Source of the DNA: Clostridia bacterium
GTDB lineage: Bacteria > Bacillota > Clostridia > Oscillospirales > Acutalibacteraceae
NCBI GenBank assembly: GCA_017403185.1
Contig: JAFQON010000034.1
Coordinates: 1-42,074, forward strand
Direction: 5' to 3'
Length of the DNA stretch: 42,074 nucleotides
This document shows, piece after piece, positions 8,266 to 15,618 of this stretch; the stretch's first letter is position 1, and each line of letters begins with the position of its first letter. The notes under the pieces were generated by a model that did not search any database, had not been told where the DNA came from, and saw only the letters and a list, made by a program, of their open reading frames with translations. A program made the translations under genes and the position numbers.

Positions 8266-9094
8266 TTTTACCTCCCGATTTAAAGTAAATTCTGCAATTC
8301 ATTTCCCTTTCAAATTTCTGTGAAAGCTTAAGAGCTTCTTTCTCTTCTGCCTTGATATCAGCGGTGAAAATTTTAATGTCGCCGTATTCGTGGCACTGTA
8401 TGTCACTGCACTCAATTCCGTTTTTTTCAATAAAAGCCTTCGCTTTTTCGCAGAGCTCATCATTCCGCCTGCCTGCGATTTTTTTGCATATGAATGCGGT
8501 CATTTTTATTCCCTGCACAATAAGAATAATGCTGATTATAATTCCCGCTGCTCCGTCAAGTGAAAAGCTGACTTTGTCCGAAAGCGTGAAAGAAACAAGT
8601 GTGCAAAGTGTGATGAAAAAATCAAGCAGGCTGTCCGTTTCAATGCCCCTGACCGTTTGTGAGCCGTATTTTTTTGAAACCGCCTTAAAAAAGAATACAA
8701 GAATCAGCTTCACTGCGGCGGTTGCCGCAATAATCACCGCATAGAGCGATGAATACCACACGGGTACGGGATACATCAGCCTTTCAAGTGAAGTGTATGC
8801 AAAGGCAAAGCCTGTTATTGTAATAACAGAGGATATTAAAAGATTAAGCAAATCCTCGGCTCTGCCCGTGCCGAAGGGGTATTTTGGGCGCGGCTTTGAT
8901 GAAATCAGATAAAATCCGATTGCTGCGGCAATGCACACCGCACAATCTGCAAGACTGTTGACGGCATCGGTGTAAATCGCAACGCTGTTTACCGAAAGAC
9001 CGATATACAGCTTCACAAAAAACAGCAGCAAGTTGACTGCCGCACCTGACGCAACGGCAAATATCCTGTTTTTTGAAGTTTTTGTATGTTTCAT
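8255..9094 (-). CDS. CDF-family cation transporter with a non-standard metal site
   Basis: A 279-residue cation diffusion facilitator: about six membrane spans and a short cytoplasmic C-terminal domain. In TM2 the motif reads TDAVNSLAD, so the usual (H/D)xxxD pair is NxxxD; the loop after TM3 reads PFGTGRAEDL, where many members have a His; in TM5 TDSLLDF offers DxxxD rather than HxxxD. By family it exports a divalent metal against protons; the altered ligands make zinc uncertain. It is first in the lipid-enzyme operon. No clear Shine-Dalgarno precedes ATG 9094, and the terminator of the upstream gene ends 8 bases before it, so expression may depend on read-through or an unrecognised promoter. 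Confidence 0.8.
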   Translation of the reverse strand: MKHTKTSKNRIFAVASGAAVNLLLFFVKLYIGLSVNSVAIYTDAVNSLADCAVCIAAAIGFYLISSKPRPKYPFGTGRAEDLLNLLISSVITITGFAFAYTSLERLMYPVPVWYSSLYAVIIAATAAVKLILVFFFKAVSKKYGSQTVRGIETDSLLDFFITLCTLVSFTLSDKVSFSLDGAAGIIISIILIVQGIKMTAFICKKIAGRRNDELCEKAKAFIEKNGIECSDIQCHEYGDIKIFTADIKAEEKEALKLSQKFEREMNCRIYFKSGGKNEK

Positions 9095-9102
9095 AATTTT
9101 TC

Positions 9103-9132
9103 AAAAAAGGCACAGCTTTATAAGGCTGTGCC
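9103..9132 (-). terminator. Intrinsic terminator after the second metallophosphoesterase
   Basis: On the minus strand, GGCACAGC/GCTGTGCC (9125-9132 with 9109-9116) forms an 8-bp stem followed by six T (9103-9108). It sits 8 bases in front of the CDF start codon and would separate the two transcription units unless read through. Confidence 0.8.
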
Positions 9133-9140
9133 GTGTTAAA

Positions 9141-10340
9141 TTAAAGTGCAAAAATTGATATTACGCTGAACCAGATATATTTAAAGAATGCTGCAATCTG
9201 GTCGATAACCTCATGCTCACTGCCGTAAAGCACAAAGCGTTCAAGCGCAGCCTTGTTATCTGCATGATAATCCTGATATCTGATAACCTCGGTTTCGTAG
9301 TCCCTTGTGCCTTCTTCAATGTCAATGATACGCACGCCTCTGTTGTGGTCACCGTATGAGTTGAAGCCCACGCCGGGAGTGTTTACAAGGTCAATGCCCT
9401 GATACTCCACTTCAAATGAGTTCTTGTGGTCATGACCGAAGAACATAGCAACAACATCGCCCTGAGCAACAGCGGTTTCAAACTGAAGGCTGTCAACCGC
9501 ACCGGGGCAAGGCATTTCGTTGAGCTCGCCTGTTCTGAGATACTCATTTTTTATTGCGTAATATCTTGAAACTCCTGTTTCTTCATTGCGTTCCTCAACA
9601 TATTCGTAGTTATCCTTCTCGCTTTCAGGGATTTCTGTGATAACATCATAAATTTCGTTAACGATGATGTGCTGGAACATCATTGAGGGCACGGCAGCTC
9701 CGCCGTTCTGAGCCTTAAGCTCATTTGAGGTTTTAACATACCAGTCAATCTGATCCTGATGAACATGGTCGTAGCCGTCGTTTACATCGTCATACATATT
9801 TGAGTCAATCATCCAGAGGTTGTATGCAATTTTGCCGGCATCATTCTTTGAGTAGATGGGCACATTGTATGTGCCGCAGCCGTAGAGAGCATCACCCTCG
9901 TCAACCGCAACGCAGCAATCATATTCCATATACATTGCCATCTGCTCTTCTTTTGATACAATTTCTTCCGCATCGTGGTTGCCGAAAACAACTGCAACGG
10001 GAACATCGTATTTTTCAAAAATTGACATATATCTGTCTATAGCTGCCTTGACAAGGATAAGGTCAAGCTTGTGGATTCCGATTGTTGCGGCACCTGCGGA
10101 AATATTATCGCCGGTAAGCACAACGAGGTCGGGCTTGGCATAGACAACCATTTCTTCTATGTAATCTCTTGTGATATCAAGAAGGAACGGACCGTCCTGA
10201 ATATCGGCAATCTGCATAATGCGGAATTTGCCGTCATCGTTGAACTGAAGCTTTGAGTCTGCCTCTGATGCTGCACCCGAAGGTATGAGCATGGCAAAGG
10301 CAAGGATGAATGCAAGAATGAGTGAAAGTGCCTTTTTCAT
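9141..10340 (-). CDS. Secreted metallophosphoesterase
   Basis: A 399-residue exported calcineurin-like phosphoesterase. Signal peptide at residues 1-23 (MKKALSLILAF...), then the motifs ADIQDGP, VLTGDN, VFGNHDAE and FGHDHKNS. The first motif is D-x-Q where most members have D-x-H, which changes one metal ligand; some purple-acid-phosphatase-like members share this. The C-terminus ends in an aromatic hydrophobic stretch (AAFFKYIWFSVISIFAL), possibly a membrane tail. The start is set at 10340, where AAGGAG lies upstream and a signal peptide begins; a reading frame open further upstream runs through the promoter. It has its own promoter and terminator. Confidence 0.86.
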   Translation of the reverse strand: MKKALSLILAFILAFAMLIPSGAASEADSKLQFNDDGKFRIMQIADIQDGPFLLDITRDYIEEMVVYAKPDLVVLTGDNISAGAATIGIHKLDLILVKAAIDRYMSIFEKYDVPVAVVFGNHDAEEIVSKEEQMAMYMEYDCCVAVDEGDALYGCGTYNVPIYSKNDAGKIAYNLWMIDSNMYDDVNDGYDHVHQDQIDWYVKTSNELKAQNGGAAVPSMMFQHIIVNEIYDVITEIPESEKDNYEYVEERNEETGVSRYYAIKNEYLRTGELNEMPCPGAVDSLQFETAVAQGDVVAMFFGHDHKNSFEVEYQGIDLVNTPGVGFNSYGDHNRGVRIIDIEEGTRDYETEVIRYQDYHADNKAALERFVLYGSEHEVIDQIAAFFKYIWFSVISIFAL

Positions 10341-10374
10341 GGTTATTCTCCTTATGTAGTAATATATCTTATAC

Positions 10375-10403
10375 ATTATATCACCATTTTTATCCTTCAA
10401 CAA
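10375..10403 (-). promoter_or_regulatory. Promoter of the secreted metallophosphoesterase
   Basis: On the minus strand TTGTTG (10398-10403), 17-base spacer, TATAAT (10375-10380), about 35 bases from the ATG. Confidence 0.65.
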
Positions 10404-10488
10404 GAACAATGCAAAAAATTGATGTTGTGCACAAAAATATCGCCCTAAATTTGGCAATAATAACAAACGGAAGAGTGTTATATTTTGA

Positions 10489-10517
10489 TTTACAAATAAT
10501 GTATTAAATGGTAGAAT
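10489..10517 (+). promoter_or_regulatory. Promoter of the GH43 / reductase unit
   Basis: TTTACA (10489-10494), 17-base spacer, TAGAAT (10512-10517), 25 bases before the ATG at 10542. It is divergent from the promoter at 10375-10403. Confidence 0.65.
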
Positions 10518-10541
10518 ATAACGGTACGGAGGTGAAACGGT

Positions 10542-11462
10542 ATGTGTAACGAATATGCAATTCCCGTTAAAAGCCTTGCGGGTAAATATATGTTTTGCCA
10601 GTTTGTGGGCAATGAGCCTGAGCAGGAGCGAATTCATTTTGCCGTGAGTGAAGACGGCTACAACTTCAAGCCGCTCAATAACAACGAGCCTGTTATAATT
10701 CAGACAAAGGGCAAAAAGTGTGTGCGTGACCCATATATACTCAGAGGCAAAGACGGCTATTTTTATATAATAGGCACCGATATGAAGTGCACCGAGGGCT
10801 GGACCTCAAATCATGCTCTTGTCACTTGGAAGTCCGCCGACCTTGTTGAATGGACAGACGAAACAATAATTGATATGCGTGAGCTGGGCGGCGAGTTTGC
10901 AAATACTACCCGTGCATGGGCGCCTCAGGCGATTTGGGATGAAAACGCAGGCGCATATATGGTCTATTGGGCAAATTCAACGCTTGAAAACGATGTTGCG
11001 GCGATGTATTATGCCCACACAACCGATTTCAAGAGCATTACTCAGCCCAAACTTCTGTATGAGAGAAAGGGTATTCAGACCATAGACGGCGATATAACCT
11101 ATAATGAGAATAACGGATATTACTACCTCTATTTTAAACATGATGAAGACCAGACCATTGCCTATGTAAAATCAAAATCGCTTACCGGTCCCTATGTGGA
11201 TAAGCCCGCAGTGGTTTCACTTTCAAAAGAAGGCGTTGAAGGCAGCGAAATGTACCGCCTTACGGGCACGGATTCATGGATAATGATTATGGACGAATAC
11301 GGCACGGGCAGATTTTTTATGCAGATGACAACGGATATGGAGAATTTCAAAGCGGTAAGCCCTGCCGATTACAGCTTTGACGGAGTGAGACCCCGTCACG
11401 GCTCGGTTATGGCAATCACGGATGAAGAATATGCAAGGCTTGTTGAAGCCTTCGGAATATAA
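10542..11462 (+). CDS. GH43-like glycoside hydrolase, cytoplasmic
   Basis: A 306-residue five-bladed beta-propeller enzyme of glycoside hydrolase family 43 type. Three acidic positions of the family can be placed: Asp63 in CVRDPYIL (base), an Asp in the DGDITY region (pKa modulator) and Glu in GSEMYRL (acid); WAPQAIWD is also typical. Family members release arabinose, xylose or galactose from oligosaccharides. No signal peptide is present, so it would act on imported oligomers. GGAGGTG lies 6 bases upstream of the ATG. The next gene starts 13 bases after its stop and is likely co-transcribed. Confidence 0.8.
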   Translation: MCNEYAIPVKSLAGKYMFCQFVGNEPEQERIHFAVSEDGYNFKPLNNNEPVIIQTKGKKCVRDPYILRGKDGYFYIIGTDMKCTEGWTSNHALVTWKSADLVEWTDETIIDMRELGGEFANTTRAWAPQAIWDENAGAYMVYWANSTLENDVAAMYYAHTTDFKSITQPKLLYERKGIQTIDGDITYNENNGYYYLYFKHDEDQTIAYVKSKSLTGPYVDKPAVVSLSKEGVEGSEMYRLTGTDSWIMIMDEYGTGRFFMQMTTDMENFKAVSPADYSFDGVRPRHGSVMAITDEEYARLVEAFGI

Positions 11463-11475
11463 AGGAGAGTTTTTT

Positions 11476-12492
11476 ATGGAAAAAGTTGCAATTTACGGCG
11501 CAGGCTCGCTCGGCACGGTGCTCGGCGCATATATGACAAAAAACGGAGCAGAGGTTGAGCTTGTCAACCGCAACAAGGCTCATGTTGCCGCTCTTAAAGA
11601 AAAGGGCGCAAAAATCACGGGAACTGTTGAGATGACGGTGCCCGTCAACGCTATAACACCTGATGAAATGAGCGGAAAATACAGCGTTATCTTCCTTATG
11701 ACAAAACAGCTTCACAATCCCGAGGTTGTAACCTTCTTAAAGCCGTTTCTTACCGATGACGGCGTTATCGTAACTCTTCAGAACGGCATTCCCGAGCCCG
11801 GCATTGCTGAAATCATCGGCAAGGAGCACACAATGGGTTGCGCCGTTGAATGGGGCGCAAACCTTGCAGCCCCCGGCGAATGCGTTCTCACCAGTGAGCC
11901 CGACAGCCTTTCGTATCACATGGGCAAAATGGACGGCATTACCGATGCACAGGTTAAAAGAGTAACAGAGCTTCTTGAAAAAATGTGCCCCGTTCATTTT
12001 GAAGAAAATCTTATCGGCACAAGATGGTCAAAGCTTCTTATAAACGCAACCTTCTCGGGCCTCGGCACGGTAGTGGGCGGCACCTTCGGCGCTGTTACGG
12101 GCGATGCTTATGCAAGAAAGGTTGCAATCCGCTGCATGAAGGAATGTATTGATGTGGGTCACGCAGCGGGGGCGGAATTTGCTCCCGTTCAGGGCAAAAA
12201 CATTGTCGGTCTTTTCTATTATAAAAATGCAATCAAGCGCAAATTGGGTGAAATGCTCATTCCCATTGCAATGAAGAAGCATAAGGACATCATCCCTTCA
12301 ATGCTTCAGGATATCCGCAACGGCAAGCCCTGCGAGGTTGATGCAATCAACGGCGTTGTTTGCGAATGGGGCAGAAAGTGCGGCATTCCCACACCAATCA
12401 ACGACAGAATCGTTGAAATAATCAAGAAAGAGCAGTCAGGCGAGCTCAAACTTGAACAGTCAAACATCAAACTGTTCGATGATTTGCTTTGA
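11476..12492 (+). CDS. Ketopantoate reductase family (PanE/ApbA) protein
   Basis: A 338-residue NADPH-dependent reductase. The Rossmann motif GAGSLGTVLG (residues 8-17) opens the protein, LMTKQLHN and LQNG follow, and the C-terminal helical domain has TRWSKLLINA with the family Lys and PSMLQDIRNG ending in DAINGVV. 2-Dehydropantoate 2-reductase makes pantoate for CoA, but many paralogues have other 2-oxo-acid substrates, and pairing with a GH43 enzyme rather than panB/panC argues for caution. ATG 11476 follows AAGGAG by 8 bases; an upstream in-frame ATG lies within the GH43 gene and has no ribosome binding site. Confidence 0.82.
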   Translation: MEKVAIYGAGSLGTVLGAYMTKNGAEVELVNRNKAHVAALKEKGAKITGTVEMTVPVNAITPDEMSGKYSVIFLMTKQLHNPEVVTFLKPFLTDDGVIVTLQNGIPEPGIAEIIGKEHTMGCAVEWGANLAAPGECVLTSEPDSLSYHMGKMDGITDAQVKRVTELLEKMCPVHFEENLIGTRWSKLLINATFSGLGTVVGGTFGAVTGDAYARKVAIRCMKECIDVGHAAGAEFAPVQGKNIVGLFYYKNAIKRKLGEMLIPIAMKKHKDIIPSMLQDIRNGKPCEVDAINGVVCEWGRKCGIPTPINDRIVEIIKKEQSGELKLEQSNIKLFDDLL

Positions 12493-12504
12493 TTAAATTT
12501 TTTC

Positions 12505-12534
12505 TTGACATTCAAATAATGGCAGGATTATACT
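12505..12534 (+). promoter_or_regulatory. SigA promoter of the leader-ABC exporter operon
   Basis: TTGACA (12505-12510), 18-base spacer, TATACT (12529-12534), 12-17 bases after the reductase stop and just upstream of the leader ORF. Confidence 0.8.
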
Positions 12535-12564
12535 ATATTAAAAATATGAAAGGAGGCGGACACA

Positions 12565-12624
12565 ATGACAATGAAAATGAACGATAACAAGAAAACGGAA
12601 GTGTTGTGCCCGCAGTCTGAGTAA
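12565..12624 (+). CDS. 19-codon leader peptide ORF of the ABC exporter operon
   Basis: A 19-residue ORF, MTMKMNDNKKTEVLCPQSE, with a near-perfect ribosome binding site (AAAGGAGG at 12549-12556, 8 bases before ATG). It starts about 25 bases downstream of a promoter and is followed 31 bases later by an intrinsic terminator, and only then by the exporter gene. This is the layout of a translation-controlled attenuator, as known for bmrB-bmrCD in Bacillus subtilis. Codons 13-15 (12601-12607) can pair with the left arm of the terminator (12655-12661, 7 bp with two G-U), so a ribosome finishing the ORF would free the terminator while a stalled one could leave an antiterminator. That mechanism is inference. 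A small exported peptide is a less likely alternative. Confidence 0.65.
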   Translation: MTMKMNDNKKTEVLCPQSE

Positions 12625-12655
12625 TATTGCGGCATTTTGCGTGCAGAATCACAAG

Positions 12656-12687
12656 CAGCACTTTCGTTTGATGAAAGTGCTGTTTTT
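12656..12687 (+). terminator. Attenuator-type intrinsic terminator before the ABC exporter
   Basis: A perfect 10-bp stem (12656-12665 with 12673-12682), 7-base loop and five T (12683-12687). It lies between the leader ORF and the start of the first ABC gene with no other promoter seen between, so most transcripts should stop here unless antitermination occurs. A small hairpin at 12628-12645 lies between the leader stop and this stem. Confidence 0.8.
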
Positions 12688-12714
12688 ACATTTAATTAAA
12701 GGCGGTGAACCTTT

Positions 12715-15081
12715 ATGAGTAAAAAAAGGGAGAAAAAGCCCAAGCCCCCGAAGCCCGAAAAGGGCAAATTCCCGAAGCCTCTTCTCAGAGTGCTTGAGGA
12801 AGCGGGGCTTTTAACCGAAAATCTGATTTATTGCTGCACGGGCGACATGGATAACGAAGCCTGCTACTGCTCATCGTGGCTCAGCTTCGATGAAAAGGGT
12901 CTTTATATAGCTTTGGGTGACGAAGAAATCGTTAAATCCAAGCGAAAGAATCACAGACCCGACCCGAAATACACTGTCAGTGAAATTCAGAGCATTCCTC
13001 TTGAAGATGCGGAGTCGCTTGAAACGGAAAGATATGTTTCAACCGGCAGGCTCATAATGAAAAAAGACGGCGAGCAGATAAGCCTTGTCCGTTTTTCAAT
13101 AGGCAAAATTGCTCAGTTTGAAAATTTTGCGAGAGCATTCAACACCTACAAGAAAAACGGTGAGGCGGAGGTACCTGCTTCTGATGAGCCTGAAGAAAAC
13201 AAGTGCAAAAAATGCGGCAAGCCCTGCCCGCCCGGCAAGGATTTCTGCCCCAAACACAACAAAAACTCCTCAACCGCAGTCCGCCTTTTCAAGTTTTTCG
13301 GCGGATACATTCCGCAGATTATAACGATTATTGCAATTATGCTTCTCGGCACGGCAGTAACCGTGCTTATTCCGCAGATAAGCACCCGTGCGCTTTTTGA
13401 CGATGTTCTTTCAAACCCCGACGGCTTGCCCGTTGCGGAGCTTCTTAAGGCTCTCGGAGTGCTTGTGCTGTCAATATTCGGAATAAGATTGCTCAACACG
13501 ATTCTCACCGTTATTCAGCAGTACATAACGGGCGGAATCATGCCGAATGTAATTTATGACATCAAGGTCAAAATCTTCAACGCCATGCAGCGGCTTTCGG
13601 TTAATTTCTATTCATCAAAGCAGACAGGCTCTCTCATGGAGCGTGTTATCCGTGATGCCAACAATATTTATTGGTTTTTTGTTGACGGTCTGCCTGCGCT
13701 CATAATCGATATTGCAACAGTCATAGGTGTTATTGCAATTATGTTTGTTATGAGCTGGAAGCTGTCGCTCATAACCCTTGCGGCAGTGCCTGTGCTGTTT
13801 GCGTTTCTTACACTCGGTGATAAATTCTTCCGCTCCCTTCACCACAGAGCGTGGCTTTACGGTGCGAGAGTTTCCGCAATGGTCAGCGACAATATCAACG
13901 GTCAGCGTGTTATCAAGGCGTTTGCAAAGGAAGAGGATGAATTCAGCAGATTTGAAAAACTCAGCGGCGAGCATATGAAGGCGGAGCTCAAGCTTTCGCT
14001 CTCGGAAGCGACGCTTTTCCCGATTCTTGAAGTATTCGTGCTGCTGCTTTCAACCGTTGTGCTCGGCGCAGGCGGTGTGCTTGTTGCAAGGGGAGAGCTT
14101 TCAACGGGTACGCTTCTCAGTTATATAGTTTATCTCGAAATGCTCAGAGGTCCTTTTGACTTCCTTTCGTGGATTTCAAACTGGTGGGCAAGATGTGCCG
14201 ACTCGGCACAGAGAGTTTTCGAGGTCTGCGACGCAAAGCCCGATATAACGGAGAAAGAAAATGCGGTAAGCTTCGAAAATCTCAGGGGAGATATCGAGAT
14301 TAACGAGCTTGAATTTGAATATGAGCCTGCAAGGCCCGTTATCAAAAAGCTCAGCCTTGAGGTCAGGGCGGGCGATATGCTCGGCATCGTCGGCAAAACG
14401 GGCGCAGGCAAAACAACAATCGCAAACCTCATTGCAAGGCTTTACGATGCAAAAGAGGGCTGCGTTAAAATTGACGGCATTGATGTGCGTGATTTGAAGC
14501 TCACCGAGCTTCGCCGCAACATCGGTCTTGTTTCGCAGGATATCTACCTTTTCATCGGCTCTATTGCCGATAACATCAGATACGCAAAGCCCGACGCAAC
14601 CATGGATGAGGTTATTGCGGCGGCAAAGGCGGCATCGGCCCACGATTTCATTATGAAGCTGCCCGATGCTTATGAAACAAGGGTTGGCGCAGGCGGTCAG
14701 AAGCTTTCAGGCGGCGAAAGGCAAAGAATATCAATTGCGAGAACGATTATTCAGAATCCTAAAATACTTATTCTTGATGAAGCAACTGCCGCAATGGATA
14801 CCGAAACCGAGCGCAATATTCAGCATTCGCTCACAAAGCTCAAAGCGGGCAGAACAACCATTGCCATTGCCCACCGACTTTCAACTCTTCGTGATGCGGA
14901 TTATCTTGCCGTTATCAGCGACGGTAAAATTGTTGAGTACGGCACCTTTAAAGAGCTTATAAAGCAAAAGGGCGAATTCTACAAGCAATATAAAATCCAG
15001 TCAGAGGCTCTTAAGACTATCGGCATAGGTGTCGGCACGGGCGGCGAAAAGCCCGAGGAGGATGAACATGAACACAAATAA
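12715..15081 (+). CDS. ABC half-exporter with N-terminal domain and zinc ribbon
   Basis: A 788-residue exporter-type ABC protein, longer than the usual 580-620. Residues 1-25 are Lys/Pro-rich; about 25-150 form a mixed alpha/beta, PH-like domain; about 164-180 are a four-ligand zinc-ribbon-like knuckle (CKKCGKPCPPGKDFCPKH). The six-span membrane domain (about 190-480) and the ATPase domain follow: Walker A GKTGAGKTT (about 560), signature LSGGERQ (about 664), Walker B ILILDEAT with the catalytic Glu, and the switch His in AHR. Both ATP sites of this subunit look active. The partner is probably the half-exporter at 16452, which has the same kind of N-terminal extension. The cargo is unknown; DUF1854-linked ABC exporters elsewhere occur near cyanophycin genes. 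The start follows GGCGGTG. Confidence 0.87.
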   Translation: MSKKREKKPKPPKPEKGKFPKPLLRVLEEAGLLTENLIYCCTGDMDNEACYCSSWLSFDEKGLYIALGDEEIVKSKRKNHRPDPKYTVSEIQSIPLEDAESLETERYVSTGRLIMKKDGEQISLVRFSIGKIAQFENFARAFNTYKKNGEAEVPASDEPEENKCKKCGKPCPPGKDFCPKHNKNSSTAVRLFKFFGGYIPQIITIIAIMLLGTAVTVLIPQISTRALFDDVLSNPDGLPVAELLKALGVLVLSIFGIRLLNTILTVIQQYITGGIMPNVIYDIKVKIFNAMQRLSVNFYSSKQTGSLMERVIRDANNIYWFFVDGLPALIIDIATVIGVIAIMFVMSWKLSLITLAAVPVLFAFLTLGDKFFRSLHHRAWLYGARVSAMVSDNINGQRVIKAFAKEEDEFSRFEKLSGEHMKAELKLSLSEATLFPILEVFVLLLSTVVLGAGGVLVARGELSTGTLLSYIVYLEMLRGPFDFLSWISNWWARCADSAQRVFEVCDAKPDITEKENAVSFENLRGDIEINELEFEYEPARPVIKKLSLEVRAGDMLGIVGKTGAGKTTIANLIARLYDAKEGCVKIDGIDVRDLKLTELRRNIGLVSQDIYLFIGSIADNIRYAKPDATMDEVIAAAKAASAHDFIMKLPDAYETRVGAGGQKLSGGERQRISIARTIIQNPKILILDEATAAMDTETERNIQHSLTKLKAGRTTIAIAHRLSTLRDADYLAVISDGKIVEYGTFKELIKQKGEFYKQYKIQSEALKTIGIGVGTGGEKPEEDEHEHK

Positions 15082-15592
15082 TGCAAACACAATTTCACCT
15101 GAAACGCTCAGAACGGAATATGTGAGCCCCGAAACCTGCGTATTTTCAAAGAACGAAAACGGTTTTCTTGCGGCAACAATAAACGGCAAGGAGTATAAGA
15201 GAGTGATTCTCACCCGTTCATTGCCGCTGAGTTTTCCGTCGGATTACATCTGCATTTCGGATATCGAAAAAAACGAGCTCGGCATTGTTGAGCATATGGC
15301 GGATTTTCCGAAAGAACAGCAGGCGCTTATGAACGATGAGCTTGACCAGCGCTACTACTGCCCCGTTATCACAAAAATTGAGTCAATCAAAGAGAAAATG
15401 GGTCATTTTTACTTTGATGTTATGATAGGTGATTTCAAAAAGTCGTTTGCGGTGAGGGATATTTCAAAAAGCATCCGTCAGCACGGCGATGCGATAGACC
15501 TTGTTGATATTGACGGCAACCGTTTCCGCATTCTTGATTTTGAGGCGATTCCTTCAAAGAGCCGCCGCAAACTTGAGCCTTATCTCTATTAA
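15068..15592 (+). CDS. DUF1854 protein, exporter-associated
   Basis: A 174-residue soluble protein recognised as DUF1854 by its order of conserved features: the central FPSDYICISD, the D(E)LDQRYYCPVI segment, and the C-terminal IDGNRFRILD and SRRKLEPYLY. DUF1854 genes are regularly found next to exporter-type ABC genes, but the biochemical role is not established. Its start at 15068 overlaps the end of the first ABC gene by 14 bases and is preceded by GAGGAGG (15055-15061), so the two are translationally coupled. It is probably a cytoplasmic partner or regulator of the exporter pair. Confidence 0.75.
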   Translation: MNTNNANTISPETLRTEYVSPETCVFSKNENGFLAATINGKEYKRVILTRSLPLSFPSDYICISDIEKNELGIVEHMADFPKEQQALMNDELDQRYYCPVITKIESIKEKMGHFYFDVMIGDFKKSFAVRDISKSIRQHGDAIDLVDIDGNRFRILDFEAIPSKSRRKLEPYLY

Positions 15593-15618
15593 TCCGGTCA
15601 CTTAAAGAGGTGTATCAA

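Noticed and set aside
10341-10637. Upstream extension of the secreted metallophosphoesterase by about 99 codons
   Set aside because: The extension crosses two divergent promoters, whereas the internal ATG at 10340 has AAGGAG and begins a textbook signal peptide.
12565-12624. The 19-codon ORF as a RiPP precursor
   Set aside because: It has no clear leader/core division, a single Cys, no modification enzyme nearby, and a terminator directly behind it, all of which fit an attenuator better. It is kept as an alternative only.
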